Positions 15,956-24,924 of a stretch of DNA of 35,976 bases are shown piece by piece (the stretch's first letter is position 1; the number at the start of each line of letters is the position of its first letter). A program made the translations under genes and the position numbers. The DNA is from an uncultured Pelagibacteraceae bacterium (GTDB lineage: Bacteria > Pseudomonadota > Alphaproteobacteria > Pelagibacterales > Pelagibacteraceae). The notes beneath the pieces are model-generated. The model saw nothing but the letters and a program-made list of their open reading frames with translations. It was not told the origin of the DNA and did not search any database. Location of the stretch: assembly GCA_902614055.1 (NCBI GenBank), contig CACMJX010000007.1, forward strand, positions 1 through 35,976, written 5' to 3'.

Positions 15956-15971
15956 ATATATATATATATAT
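15956..15971. repeat. (AT)8 dinucleotide tract between sdhE and recG
   Basis: Sixteen strictly alternating A/T bases lie in the 28-base gap between the divergent sdhE (15946) and recG (15975) starts. The tract replaces most of the intergenic region and ends three bases before the recG ATG, so it must overlap any promoter or leader of either gene. Confidence 0.85.
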
Positions 15972-15974
15972 TTA

Positions 15975-18017
15975 ATGAGTAATTTTGAATATTTATTGTC
16001 ACCTATTAATAAAATTAAAGGTGTTGGTAAAAAAACATTGAGTTCATTCAACAAAAAAAAAATTTTTACAATTTTTGATCTATTATGGCATTTACCTATT
16101 TCAAGAATTGAAACTGCTGAGGATACAGAGATTGATGATTTACAAGAAGGAAAAAATTACAATATCAAAGTAGTACCAATTAAATATAATTTTCCACGAA
16201 TTAGAAATTTACCTAATAAGGTACTATGTGAAAAAAATGGAGTAAAATTAGACTGTATTTTTTTTAATAGTTATGAGGGATATATAAAAAAATTATTACC
16301 TTTAAATGAAGAAATAATAATACATGGAAAGGCAAACAACTTTAGAAATAAGTTTCAATTTGTAAATCCGACAGCAAAAAAAACTAATAATTTAAATATT
16401 ATAAATGAAGATAGTAAATATAGTCTTTCAGATGGTTTAACATTAATTAAATATAATCAAGTAATAAATAGTGTTTTTCAAAATTTACCTGATTTGGAAG
16501 AATGGTTGCCAAAAGAGGTATCAGATCTATTTGATAATATATCATGGAAGGAAAGTATTATCAAAATTCATAAGGAGGAAATTACAAAAATTAGAGATAC
16601 AAAATATTTTAAAAGACTTGTTTTCGATGAGATATTTGCAAATTTTTTACTTTCTTCTGATATTAGAAATAAAATTAAAAAAATAAAAAAGAAAAATAAA
16701 ATTTTAGACTTTAAATATCAAAATAAAATAATTAGCAGTTTAAAATTTAAACTTACAACCGATCAAATAACTTCATTAAAAAATATAAATAAAGATATGG
16801 AGTCAAAACAAAAAATGTTTAGATTATTACAAGGAGATGTGGGATCTGGGAAAACAATAGTGTCTGTAATAGCTGCATTAAATGCTATAAATGCTGGCTA
16901 TCAAGTTGCAATAATGGCTCCAACTGAAATATTAGCTATTCAACATTATAAATTTATATTAGAAAATTTTCATACCTTTTGTAATCCAGAAATTTTAACC
17001 GGTAAAACTGAGTATAAAAAAAGAAAAAGAATTTTAAATGATCTCTTAAATAATAAAATTGACATATTAATTGGTACGCATTCTCTTTTTCAAGAAAAAA
17101 TTACTTACTTCAATTTGGGATTAATTGTTATTGATGAACAACATAAATTTGGTGTTAATCAAAGAAAAAAACTATCAGACAAAGGAGGTAAAGATTGTGA
17201 TGTACTTGTGATGTCAGCAACACCTATTCCAAGAACAATGATGATGACTATTTATGGAGATATGGATATTTCTCTAATAAAATCTAAACCAAAAAATAGA
17301 AAACCAATTAAAACTTATAGTAAAAATGAGACTAAAATTAATGAAGTTATTAATTTTATTAGAAGTGAAATTTCAAAAAAAAATCAAGTTTTTTGGGTTT
17401 GTCCACTAATCAAAGAATCGAAAAAGATTGACCATCAATCTGCTATAGAAAAATACAAATATTTAAGTAAAATTTTTAATAACAGAGTTGATATTGTTCA
17501 TGGGGCAATGAGTAAAGAGGAAAAAGATAAGGTTTTAAATAAGTTTAATGATAGAAAGATAGATATATTGGTTTCAACTACAGTAATAGAAGTTGGTATC
17601 GATTTTCCAAATGCTAATGTAATCGTCATTGAAAATTCAAATAAGTATGGTTTATCCCAGCTACATCAATTGAGAGGGCGAGTTGGCAGAGGCAACAAAG
17701 AGTCATCGTGTATACTAATGTTTAAAGCAGGACTAAGTGAAAATGCCCGTAAGAGAATAACAATTCTCAAAAATACTAATGATGGTTTTAAAATTGCTGA
17801 AGAAGACTTAAAAATTAGAGGATATGGAGATATATTAGGTTTCAAGCAAAGTGGTTTAAAAAAATATAATCTAGCAGATCCTATTCAACACGAAGATCTT
17901 TTCAAAATTGCAGAAAAAGAAATTAAAAAAATTGAAAAAAATAATGTTAAAATAAATAACTATAATAAGCTTATCAAACTTTACGACAAGGTTGCTGTAA
18001 TTAATGAGACTATTTAA
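15975..18017 (+). CDS. recG: ATP-dependent DNA helicase RecG
   Basis: Remodels stalled forks and Holliday junctions. An OB-fold wedge domain occupies about residues 1-170. Helicase motifs follow: GDVGSGKT (287-294), VIDEQHKFG (DEQH box), VMSATPIPRT, STTVIEVGIDFP, and QLRGRVGRG. 680 residues is typical. The ATG at 15975 gives MSNFEYLLSPI, matching the usual RecG start; an in-frame ATG at 15933 would add a 14-residue low-complexity stretch overlapping sdhE and is rejected. The 3' end overlaps the convergent DUF502 gene by eight bases. Confidence 0.97.
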   Translation: MSNFEYLLSPINKIKGVGKKTLSSFNKKKIFTIFDLLWHLPISRIETAEDTEIDDLQEGKNYNIKVVPIKYNFPRIRNLPNKVLCEKNGVKLDCIFFNSYEGYIKKLLPLNEEIIIHGKANNFRNKFQFVNPTAKKTNNLNIINEDSKYSLSDGLTLIKYNQVINSVFQNLPDLEEWLPKEVSDLFDNISWKESIIKIHKEEITKIRDTKYFKRLVFDEIFANFLLSSDIRNKIKKIKKKNKILDFKYQNKIISSLKFKLTTDQITSLKNINKDMESKQKMFRLLQGDVGSGKTIVSVIAALNAINAGYQVAIMAPTEILAIQHYKFILENFHTFCNPEILTGKTEYKKRKRILNDLLNNKIDILIGTHSLFQEKITYFNLGLIVIDEQHKFGVNQRKKLSDKGGKDCDVLVMSATPIPRTMMMTIYGDMDISLIKSKPKNRKPIKTYSKNETKINEVINFIRSEISKKNQVFWVCPLIKESKKIDHQSAIEKYKYLSKIFNNRVDIVHGAMSKEEKDKVLNKFNDRKIDILVSTTVIEVGIDFPNANVIVIENSNKYGLSQLHQLRGRVGRGNKESSCILMFKAGLSENARKRITILKNTNDGFKIAEEDLKIRGYGDILGFKQSGLKKYNLADPIQHEDLFKIAEKEIKKIEKNNVKINNYNKLIKLYDKVAVINETI

Positions 18018-18633
18018 CTTTGGTATCTGATGTCCCGGCTGAGACTATAAATTTTGATGCTTCTTCAAATGTCATATCTAGATATACAATCTCACTTTTG
18101 GGAAACATTAACAGAAAACCACTAGTTGGATTTGGCGTTGTGGGAACAAAAACGTTTACTAATTCTGTGTTAGTTTTTTTAGAAATTTCACCTTTATTTT
18201 CTTTTGTTGCAAAACCAACTGCCCATGTGCCTTTTCTTGGATATTGAATTAGAACTACACTTTTTTTTGATCCTTTTTTAGGAGCAAATGTTTCTGTCAT
18301 TTGCCCAATAGCAGAATATATTGTTCTTAAAATCGGAATTTTTTTTAATAAATCATTAAATAACTGTAAAAACTTTTTTCCAATAAATGAAAGTGACAAG
18401 CCTCCTACTAGAGTAATAAAAATTACAGAAAGTAAGATTTCTAAACCTGGTATTGCAAAAGGTAAATAGCTATTTGGATTTATTCCTTGTGGAATTAGTT
18501 TTGATGAAATTGATATAAAAAATGTTGTAAGATATAATGTAATTCCTATAGGGACCAAAACAACAATTCCTGTTATAAAATAGTTTCTTAATCGTGCTAT
18601 AAATGAAATTCTTTTTCTTCTTAGTTTCGACAT
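18010..18633 (-). CDS. DUF502 family membrane protein
   Basis: A 207-residue protein of unknown function found in many proteobacteria and plants. Two hydrophobic helices lie near 14-34 and 60-84. Family motifs are RNYFITGIVVLVPIGITLYL near the N-terminus, IPILRTIYSAIGQMTE (about 99-114), VVLIQYPRKGTWAVGF, and VFVPTTPNPTSGFLLMFP near 165-182. In alphaproteobacteria it commonly neighbours recG, as here. No mechanism can be inferred from sequence. Confidence 0.9.
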   Translation of the reverse strand: MSKLRRKRISFIARLRNYFITGIVVLVPIGITLYLTTFFISISSKLIPQGINPNSYLPFAIPGLEILLSVIFITLVGGLSLSFIGKKFLQLFNDLLKKIPILRTIYSAIGQMTETFAPKKGSKKSVVLIQYPRKGTWAVGFATKENKGEISKKTNTELVNVFVPTTPNPTSGFLLMFPKSEIVYLDMTFEEASKFIVSAGTSDTKVK

Positions 18634-18679
18634 ATCTTTAATTGATTATAAATTACATGTAATATAAATATTAAGAAAA

Positions 18680-19501
18680 GTGAATAGAAGAAATTTTATA
18701 TATTTAATGGGTTGTGGATGTCTTTCTGCAGGTTTACATGCATGTACTACCGCTCCAATCACAGATAGAAGACAATTAAAATTAATTCCAGAATCAAAAT
18801 TAAATGCACAAGCTGCACAATTGTATGAACAAGTTAAACAAAAAGTTAAATTAAGTGACGATAAAGAGAGTTTGGATAAAATTATTGGAATTGGATCAAA
18901 AATAGAAACATCAATATCTGAGTATTTTTACAAGAATAATATGGAAGATCCGACTGTAAACTTTTCTTGGGAGTATATTTTAATTGATAATAAAAAAGTT
19001 AAAAATGCATGGTGTATGCCTGGGGGGAAGATTGCTGTTTACACCGGTATGTTGGATATTACTAAAAATGACGATGGTTTAGCTGCTGTAATGGGCCATG
19101 AAATTGCTCACGCGGTTGCAAAACATTCAGTGGAAAGAGCAAGCAGAACAGTATTATTAAATACAACAACTGGAATAATAGATATTGCAACTGGGGGAAA
19201 GTTATCTCAAGTTAATAGAACAACAGGCATGAATACAGTTGGCTTATTATCTCAAATTGGAATCATGAATCCTTTTACCAGAAAACAAGAAAGTGAAGCT
19301 GATTATTTAGGATTAATTTTCTCATCTTTATCTGGTTACGATATAAGAGAAACTGCTAAAATTTGGGAAAGAATGAAAAAAGCAAACAAAGGTAGAGAAC
19401 CACCAGAGTTTATGAGTACTCATCCATCTAATGATAGAAGAATTGATCAAATCAATAATTGGATGAACGAAATAATTTTGAAGTATCCACCAATTGCTTA
19501 A
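18680..19501 (+). CDS. M48-family metalloprotease, probable Tat-exported lipoprotein
   Basis: Zinc endopeptidase of the LoiP/YggG/Oma1 type, likely in envelope quality control. With the GTG start at 18680 the N-terminus is MNRRNFIYLMGCGCL, a twin-arginine motif followed by a hydrophobic stretch and a lipobox GLHAC (Cys22). The zinc site is HEIAH (H140, E141, H144) plus E204 in ESEADYLG. WCMPGGKIAVYTGML and MSTHPSNDRRI are family signatures. The A/G-rich AAGAAAA just before the GTG is consistent with a weak ribosome site. Starting at the next ATG (18707) would lose both arginines. 273 residues. Confidence 0.93.
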   Translation: MNRRNFIYLMGCGCLSAGLHACTTAPITDRRQLKLIPESKLNAQAAQLYEQVKQKVKLSDDKESLDKIIGIGSKIETSISEYFYKNNMEDPTVNFSWEYILIDNKKVKNAWCMPGGKIAVYTGMLDITKNDDGLAAVMGHEIAHAVAKHSVERASRTVLLNTTTGIIDIATGGKLSQVNRTTGMNTVGLLSQIGIMNPFTRKQESEADYLGLIFSSLSGYDIRETAKIWERMKKANKGREPPEFMSTHPSNDRRIDQINNWMNEIILKYPPIA

Positions 19502-19506
19502 AGTAT

Positions 19507-19582
<76 letters not shown>

Positions 19583-19594
19583 AACACGAAAATT

Positions 19595-19622
19595 CTTATA
19601 TTGATTTTTTTTTATTTGGCAA
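19595..19622 (-). promoter_or_regulatory. Promoter of tRNA-Lys
   Basis: On the minus strand TTGCCA (-35, 19622-19617) and TATAAG (-10, 19600-19595) are spaced by 16 bases, and the -10 ends 12 bases before the tRNA. The -10 matches five of six consensus positions and the -35 four of six. The segment lies in the 50-base gap between the tgt stop and the tRNA, so the tRNA need not depend on read-through from tgt. Confidence 0.5.
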
Positions 19623-19632
19623 TGGTTAAAAT

Positions 19633-20751
19633 TTACAAAATATTGATATACTTGTCGTGAAATTGATCAAAAGTTCCCATTTTAATATTTTTTCTAATTT
19701 CATACATAAGTTCTTGGTAAAAATTTATATTATTTAAAGATAAAATCATTGATGATAATATTTCATTTGTATTATGAAGATGGTTTAAGTAATTTTTAGA
19801 GTATTTATTTAAATCAAACCTTGTTACATTGCTATCTAGAGGTGTATTGTCTGTTTTATTTTCGGAATTTCTAATTTGAACTCTGCCATTCCAGGTAAAA
19901 GCCAATCCAGTTCTTCCTGATCTAGTTGGAAGAACACAATCAAACATATCAATACCTCTTTTTACTGCTCCTAATATATCAGAAGGGGTTCCAACACCCA
20001 TTAAATATCTTGGTTTATCGATTGGTAAATTATCTTTTATACCATCCAAAACATCAAACATTTCTTTTTGTGTTTCTCCGACGGCTAATCCACCAATAGC
20101 ATATCCGTCAAATTCTATGTCTATTAATTTTTTTAGAGACTTATTTCTTAAATCTTTAAATAATCCTCCTTGCACTATACCGAATAAAGCTTTGTGAGGG
20201 TTTTTTCCAAATTCCTCTTTAGATCTTTTCGCCCACTCCATAGATAGATCCATAGAGGTTTTAATTTTATTGTAATCATTGGTATTTTTTGGACATTCAT
20301 CCATCACCATAACAATGTCTGAATTAAGTTTTTTTTGTACTCTAATACTTTCCTCTGGACTTAAAACAAAAGTTTTTCCATCAATATGTGATTGAAATAT
20401 TGCCCCTTTAACTCTATCAATTTTATTAAATTTAGATAAAGACATCACTTGATAACCTCCAGAGTCTGTCAGAATGGGAAGTTTACAATTCATAAATTTG
20501 TGTAAGCCACCGACTGCCTCTATTCTTTCTGTTCCTGGTCTAATCATTAAGTGATATGTATTTGAAAGTATTATTTCACTTCCTGTTTCAATAATATCGT
20601 CAATAAAAATACCTTTAACCGTGGCTTGCGTACCAACAGGCATAAAAGCAGGCGTATTAATTTCACCACGATGTGTTTGAATTAACCCAACACGATAATT
20701 TTTGTTTTGATGTTTAACGCTAAAAGAAAAATTCTTTTTTATGTCTTCCAT
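19633..20751 (-). CDS. tgt: tRNA-guanine transglycosylase lacking the zinc-site ligands
   Basis: Exchanges G34 for a queuine precursor in GUN-anticodon tRNAs. Catalytic and pocket residues are intact: D96 in TDSGGYQVM, D151-E152-C153, V224 in GGLAVGE (the bacterial, preQ1-type pocket) and nucleophile D271 in DCVLPTRSGR. The structural zinc site is not: in the segment PLDSNVTRFDLNKYSKNYL (304-322) the expected C-x-C-x2-C positions are V309, R311 and L314, and the expected His is N340 in LSLNNINFYQ. Length (372) and frame are normal, so this is substitution rather than truncation. It follows the cyclophilin gene by ten bases; queA, the usual partner, is missing between them. Confidence 0.94.
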   Translation of the reverse strand: MEDIKKNFSFSVKHQNKNYRVGLIQTHRGEINTPAFMPVGTQATVKGIFIDDIIETGSEIILSNTYHLMIRPGTERIEAVGGLHKFMNCKLPILTDSGGYQVMSLSKFNKIDRVKGAIFQSHIDGKTFVLSPEESIRVQKKLNSDIVMVMDECPKNTNDYNKIKTSMDLSMEWAKRSKEEFGKNPHKALFGIVQGGLFKDLRNKSLKKLIDIEFDGYAIGGLAVGETQKEMFDVLDGIKDNLPIDKPRYLMGVGTPSDILGAVKRGIDMFDCVLPTRSGRTGLAFTWNGRVQIRNSENKTDNTPLDSNVTRFDLNKYSKNYLNHLHNTNEILSSMILSLNNINFYQELMYEIRKNIKMGTFDQFHDKYINIL

Positions 20752-20761
20752 CCATCAAATT

Positions 20762-21319
20762 CTACTCAGATTTAAAGCTAATGATTTTATCTGGGTTAGA
20801 AACAGATCCATTGGGTCCATCCCCTTTTGTAATCATGTCAACAAACTCCATACCCTCAATAACTTTTCCAAATACTGTATATTGTCTATCGAGATGCGGT
20901 GTTGGACCAAAACATATAAAGAACTGACTATTTGCACTATTCGGATCAGAAGATCTTGCCATTGATAGCGTTCCTCTTTCATGAGGTAAATCATTAAACT
21001 CTTCTTTAAGATCAGGCATATCAGACCCACCCATGCCAGCTCTACTTAAGTTAAAACTTTCTGAAGATGAATTTCCAAATTGAACATCTCCAGTTTGGGC
21101 CATAAAACCATCGATTACTCTGTGAAAAACAACACCGTCATACTTTCCACTGTTAGCTAGTTCAGTTATTCTTTTAACATGGTTTGGTGCCACGTCTGGG
21201 AATAATTCAATTTTTAAATCTCCGTCTTTTAATTTTAGTATCATAATGTTCTCCTTTGCATTTAAAGCTGTTGTTAATAAAAATATTGATAAAAATAAAA
21301 TACTAATTTTTTTAAGCAT
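20762..21319 (-). CDS. Periplasmic cyclophilin-type peptidyl-prolyl isomerase
   Basis: Catalyses cis-trans isomerisation of prolyl bonds in exported proteins. A signal peptide spans residues 1-21 (ends ALNA). The cyclophilin core is short and bacterial: VVFHRVIDGFMAQTGD, GGSDMPDLKEEFNDLPHERG, LSMARSSDPNSANSQFFI and FGKVIEGMEFVD. The active-site Arg (FHR), Phe and Gln (NSQFFI) are present. 185 residues. It overlaps coaD by eight bases and precedes tgt. Many alphaproteobacteria have two such genes here; only one is present. Confidence 0.94.
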   Translation of the reverse strand: MLKKISILFLSIFLLTTALNAKENIMILKLKDGDLKIELFPDVAPNHVKRITELANSGKYDGVVFHRVIDGFMAQTGDVQFGNSSSESFNLSRAGMGGSDMPDLKEEFNDLPHERGTLSMARSSDPNSANSQFFICFGPTPHLDRQYTVFGKVIEGMEFVDMITKGDGPNGSVSNPDKIISFKSE

Positions 21320-21806
21320 AAATCTCTTTAAGTGATTTGATTGTACTTTTGGTTGTAAACTTCCTCAAATCACCTTTGTGTAAAGCTATTTCTTTAACAA
21401 ATCTTGATGAAATAATCTGATTTTCAACGTCAGACATAAGAAAAATTGTTTCTACTTTATTATTTAATTTTCTATTCATTCCAGCTAATTGAAACTCGTA
21501 TTCAAAATCTGAAACAGCCCTTAAACCTCTAAGGATTAAGTTTGACTTATATTTTTTACATAATTCAGTTGTCAAAGAGTTAAACTTTATCACTTGAATT
21601 TTATTTTTTGAAAATTTTAAGTCTCCGTATATAGCTTTTGTAACAATTTTTAATCTTTCATCAATTGGAAATAAAAAATTCTTTTCATTACCATCAGATA
21701 TACCAACAATGATTTTATCTGTAAATTTTAGAGCTTTTTTAATAACATCAATATGGCCATTTGTTATTGGATCAAATGTCCCTGGATATATAGCTATATT
21801 TTTCAT
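21312..21806 (-). CDS. coaD: Phosphopantetheine adenylyltransferase
   Basis: Fourth step of coenzyme A synthesis (4'-phosphopantetheine to dephospho-CoA). It starts IAIYPGTFDPITNGHIDVI with the nucleotidyltransferase motif T/HxGH as TNGH, followed by LILRGLRAVSDFEYEFQLA and the C-terminal ISSRFVKEIA. 164 residues is standard. It overlaps gyrA by one base (TAATG) and the isomerase by eight, so translation is probably coupled through gyrA-coaD-ppi. Confidence 0.97.
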   Translation of the reverse strand: MKNIAIYPGTFDPITNGHIDVIKKALKFTDKIIVGISDGNEKNFLFPIDERLKIVTKAIYGDLKFSKNKIQVIKFNSLTTELCKKYKSNLILRGLRAVSDFEYEFQLAGMNRKLNNKVETIFLMSDVENQIISSRFVKEIALHKGDLRKFTTKSTIKSLKEIYA

Positions 21807-24388
21807 TAAACTAAATTATCGTCTAATTTAATTGATGAAACAACCTTTTCATCACCAGTTAATTTTATAATTCTTACTCCCTGAGTGTTTCTTCCGGCAA
21901 TTCTTATTTCCTTTACAGCAGTTCTTATAACTCTACCTTTATTTGTTGAAATTAATATTTGATCACCCTCAAACACAGGGAAGGATGATGAGACATTGCC
22001 GTTTCTTGGAGAATTCACAATACCGATTATCCCCTTACCTCCTCGATTTGTAACTCTAAAATCGTAATGAGATGTTCTTTTGCCATAACCATTTTCTGTG
22101 ATTGATAAGATAAATTTTTCTTTTGCTTTAACCTCAGATTTTTCATCTTTAGTTTTACTTTTATTTTTTTTAATATCGTCTTTATCAATTATAGATAATG
22201 AAACAATTCTATCCTTTTCTGAAAGATTAATACCTCTTATACCTTTAGAAGATCTTCCCTTGAAAACTCTTAGTTTTTTTGACTCAAACCTAATACATTT
22301 GCCGAATTTTGTATTTAGCATTATATCTTGATCGTCTGTGCATATTTTTACACCAACAATTTTATCATCAGAGTCTAATTTCATTGCAATTTTACCAGAA
22401 GCATTGATTGATGTAAAATCCTCTAAGTTATTCTTTCTTATTTTCCCCTTGCTAGTTGCAAATATTATATGCATATTTTTTTTATCAACGTCTTCATCTG
22501 GAAAAGGCATAATCGAACTTATAGATTGATGATTTTTTAAGGGTAAAATATTAAAGAGTGATTTACCTTTAGATGAAGCGGATCCTTCAGGTATCTTCCA
22601 AGCTTTTACTTTGTAAGCTAAACCCTCTGTAGAAAAAAATAATAATGATGTATGCGTATCAACAGATAAGGTTTGAACAACCGAGTCTTCTTCTCTTGTT
22701 TTAATTCCTGTTTTTCCTTTTCCGCCTCTTTTTTGCTGTTTCACTCCACTTAGAGCTCCTCTCTTAATATATCCTTGAAGCGTTATTGTTATTATTACTG
22801 ACTCTTTTTGAATTGTTTCTTCAATATCATAATTTAAGACAGCATCTATAATTTTTGTTCTTCTGGGTACAGAGAATTTGTCTTTAATTGTCTGGAGATC
22901 GTTGCTTATTACTCTTAACAACTCATTTTTAGAATTTATAATCTTTTTATATTTTGAAATCTCTTCAGCTAATTTTTTTATTTCTATTTCTATTTCGTTA
23001 ATTCCGATAGCAGTTAATTTTTGAAGTCTTAGTTCCAATATTGATATAACTTGATCCTTAGATAGAACATATTTTCCTTTGTAATTTTTATTATCAATTA
23101 ATTTAATAAGTTTCGATGCTTGATTTATTTTCCAAGTATTTTTTAAAAGTGAATTTTTTGCTTCTTCTGGATTTTTTGATGATCTGATAATTTTAATGAC
23201 TTTATCTATATTTTCAACACTAACTGATAACCCTAATAAAATGTGAACTCTCTCTTCTGCCTTTTTAAGATCAAATTTAGTTCTTTTTATAACTACATCT
23301 TCTCTAAATTTTAAAAAATTTTCTAAAAAATCTTTGAGAGTGCAGGTCTTAGGTTTTTGATCAACAATTGCCAATGAATTAAAACCAAACGATGACTCTA
23401 TTGAGGTGTACTTATATAACTGTCTTTTAACTGTTTCTGGTTCAACATTTCTTCTAAGATCAATTGATACTCTTATACCTTCACTATTAGATTCGTCTCT
23501 AATATCACTTATACCCTCAATTTTTTTATCTCTTACTAGTTCTGCAATTCTTTCATTTAAATTAGATTTGTTAATTTGGTAAGGTATTGATGAAACTACA
23601 AGTCTATCTTTACCATTTTTTAAATTTTCTACTGAAATTTCTCCACGTATTTTAAAAGATCCTCTTCCAGTTTTGTATCCTTGCTTTATTATATCTTTTC
23701 CAATTATTAACCCTCCTGTTGGAAAATCTGGTCCAGGAATATGTTTCATTAACTCATTAATTTTAATATCTTTGTTTTTAATTAAGGCTAAAGTTCCATC
23801 CACAACCTCCCCTAAATTATGAGGTGGTATACTTGTTGCCATACCAACTGCAATTCCTCCAGCTCCATTAACGAGAAGATTTGGATATTGAGCAGGCAAT
23901 ACAACAGGTTCTTGCTCTGTTTCATCGTAATTACTTTTAAAGGATACTGTATTTTTTTCTATATCATCAATTAAAAACTGTGAAACTTTTGCAAGTTTAG
24001 TTTCCGTGTATCTCATTGCTGCAGGAGGATCCCCATCTATGGAACCAAAATTACCTTGTCCATCCACTAAGGGTAAGCTCATTGAAAATTCTTGAACCAT
24101 TCTAACTAGAGCGTCATAAACAGCTTGATCACCATGGGGGTGGTATTTACCTATTACATCTCCAACAATTCTTGCTGATTTTCTAAATTGTTTTGACCAA
24201 TCAAAACCACCTTTGTGCATTGCATATATAATTCTTCTGTGAACAGGTTTTAATCCATCTCTTATATCAGGTAATGCCCTACTTACGATAACACTCATGG
24301 CGTAAGATAAATATGATGAGCTCATCTCATCATACATTGAGATTGGCTTAATATTATTATTTATTTTTGGAATTTCGTTTTTTTCCAT
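21806..24388 (-). CDS. gyrA: DNA gyrase subunit A
   Basis: Breaks and rejoins DNA in the supercoiling enzyme. It has 860 residues: winged-helix/tower domain with [14 protein letters not shown] (44-57), catalytic Tyr127 in AAMRYTE, coiled coil around 365-490, and a C-terminal beta-pinwheel. The GyrA box appears as [11 protein letters not shown] near 556, separating it from ParC. The quinolone region reads [16 protein letters not shown]88 replaces E. coli Ser83, while D92 (E. coli Asp87) is kept. It starts five bases after ssb, so ssb-gyrA-coaD-ppi-tgt is probably one transcript. Confidence 0.97.
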   Translation of the reverse strand: MEKNEIPKINNNIKPISMYDEMSSSYLSYAMSVIVSRALPDIRDGLKPVHRRIIYAMHKGGFDWSKQFRKSARIVGDVIGKYHPHGDQAVYDALVRMVQEFSMSLPLVDGQGNFGSIDGDPPAAMRYTETKLAKVSQFLIDDIEKNTVSFKSNYDETEQEPVVLPAQYPNLLVNGAGGIAVGMATSIPPHNLGEVVDGTLALIKNKDIKINELMKHIPGPDFPTGGLIIGKDIIKQGYKTGRGSFKIRGEISVENLKNGKDRLVVSSIPYQINKSNLNERIAELVRDKKIEGISDIRDESNSEGIRVSIDLRRNVEPETVKRQLYKYTSIESSFGFNSLAIVDQKPKTCTLKDFLENFLKFREDVVIKRTKFDLKKAEERVHILLGLSVSVENIDKVIKIIRSSKNPEEAKNSLLKNTWKINQASKLIKLIDNKNYKGKYVLSKDQVISILELRLQKLTAIGINEIEIEIKKLAEEISKYKKIINSKNELLRVISNDLQTIKDKFSVPRRTKIIDAVLNYDIEETIQKESVIITITLQGYIKRGALSGVKQQKRGGKGKTGIKTREEDSVVQTLSVDTHTSLLFFSTEGLAYKVKAWKIPEGSASSKGKSLFNILPLKNHQSISSIMPFPDEDVDKKNMHIIFATSKGKIRKNNLEDFTSINASGKIAMKLDSDDKIVGVKICTDDQDIMLNTKFGKCIRFESKKLRVFKGRSSKGIRGINLSEKDRIVSLSIIDKDDIKKNKSKTKDEKSEVKAKEKFILSITENGYGKRTSHYDFRVTNRGGKGIIGIVNSPRNGNVSSSFPVFEGDQILISTNKGRVIRTAVKEIRIAGRNTQGVRIIKLTGDEKVVSSIKLDDNLV

Positions 24389-24393
24389 ATTAA

Positions 24394-24843
24394 TTAAAAT
24401 GGAATATCGTCGTCTAAGCCACTTTGATCTGGCGCAGGTGCATCATCAAAATTTTGTTTATTATCTTGTGACGCAATATTATTTTGATTACCGCCACCAA
24501 GCATCGTTAAAGATGAATTGTAACCTTGAATTAAAATTTCGGTTGAGTATTTATCTTGACCACTTTGTTCGTCTTTCCATTTTCTTGTTGAAAGCTGTCC
24601 CTCAACGTATACTTGTGCACCTTTTTTTAAATATTGCTGGACGACATTTACCAAACCTTCATTAAAAACCACTACTCTATGCCATTCAGTTTTTTCTTTT
24701 TTTTCTCCGGTATTTTTATCTTTCCAGGATTGGCTAGTAGCAAGACTAAGTCTTGCAACGCTTTTGCCGTTTACCATTTGCTTGACTTCTGGGTCTGCGC
24801 CCAAACGACCAATTAATAATACTTTATTTAAACTCCCAGCCAT
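24394..24843 (-). CDS. ssb: Single-stranded DNA-binding protein
   Basis: Coats single-stranded DNA. The OB fold starts [20 protein letters not shown] and includes [20 protein letters not shown] and [15 protein letters not shown]. The C-terminal tail is flexible and ends in the acidic tip DDDIPF that binds partner proteins. 149 residues is normal. It diverges from uvrA and is the first gene of the run into gyrA. Confidence 0.97.
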   Translation of the reverse strand: MAGSLNKVLLIGRLGADPEVKQMVNGKSVARLSLATSQSWKDKNTGEKKEKTEWHRVVVFNEGLVNVVQQYLKKGAQVYVEGQLSTRKWKDEQSGQDKYSTEILIQGYNSSLTMLGGGNQNNIASQDNKQNFDDAPAPDQSGLDDDIPF

Positions 24844-24924
24844 AATATTTTAATATTTAAGAATGTTTACTATATCACTTATTAACTTGAATATTAATTA
24901 TATTAATCTAAAGCAAGAAAAATT
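24844..24924. other. Divergent ssb-uvrA intergenic region
   Basis: This 81-base AT-rich gap must carry promoters for both genes. In many proteobacteria uvrA, ssb or both are under LexA control. I looked for the alphaproteobacterial LexA direct repeat GTTC-N7-GTTC (or GAAC-N7-GAAC) and for the E. coli-type CTGT-N8-ACAG and saw neither. Two copies of ATTAAT flank TAT near 24893-24907. No convincing -35/-10 pair was found. Confidence 0.5.

Noticed and set aside
15933..15974. Earlier recG start overlapping sdhE
   Set aside because: The added 14 residues are low complexity and encoded by the AT tract; the ATG at 15975 matches the usual RecG N-terminus.
24399..24816. Plus-strand open frames opposite ssb
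   Set aside because: The reverse strand encodes an unambiguous SSB with its OB fold and acidic tip; these frames show no recognisable features.
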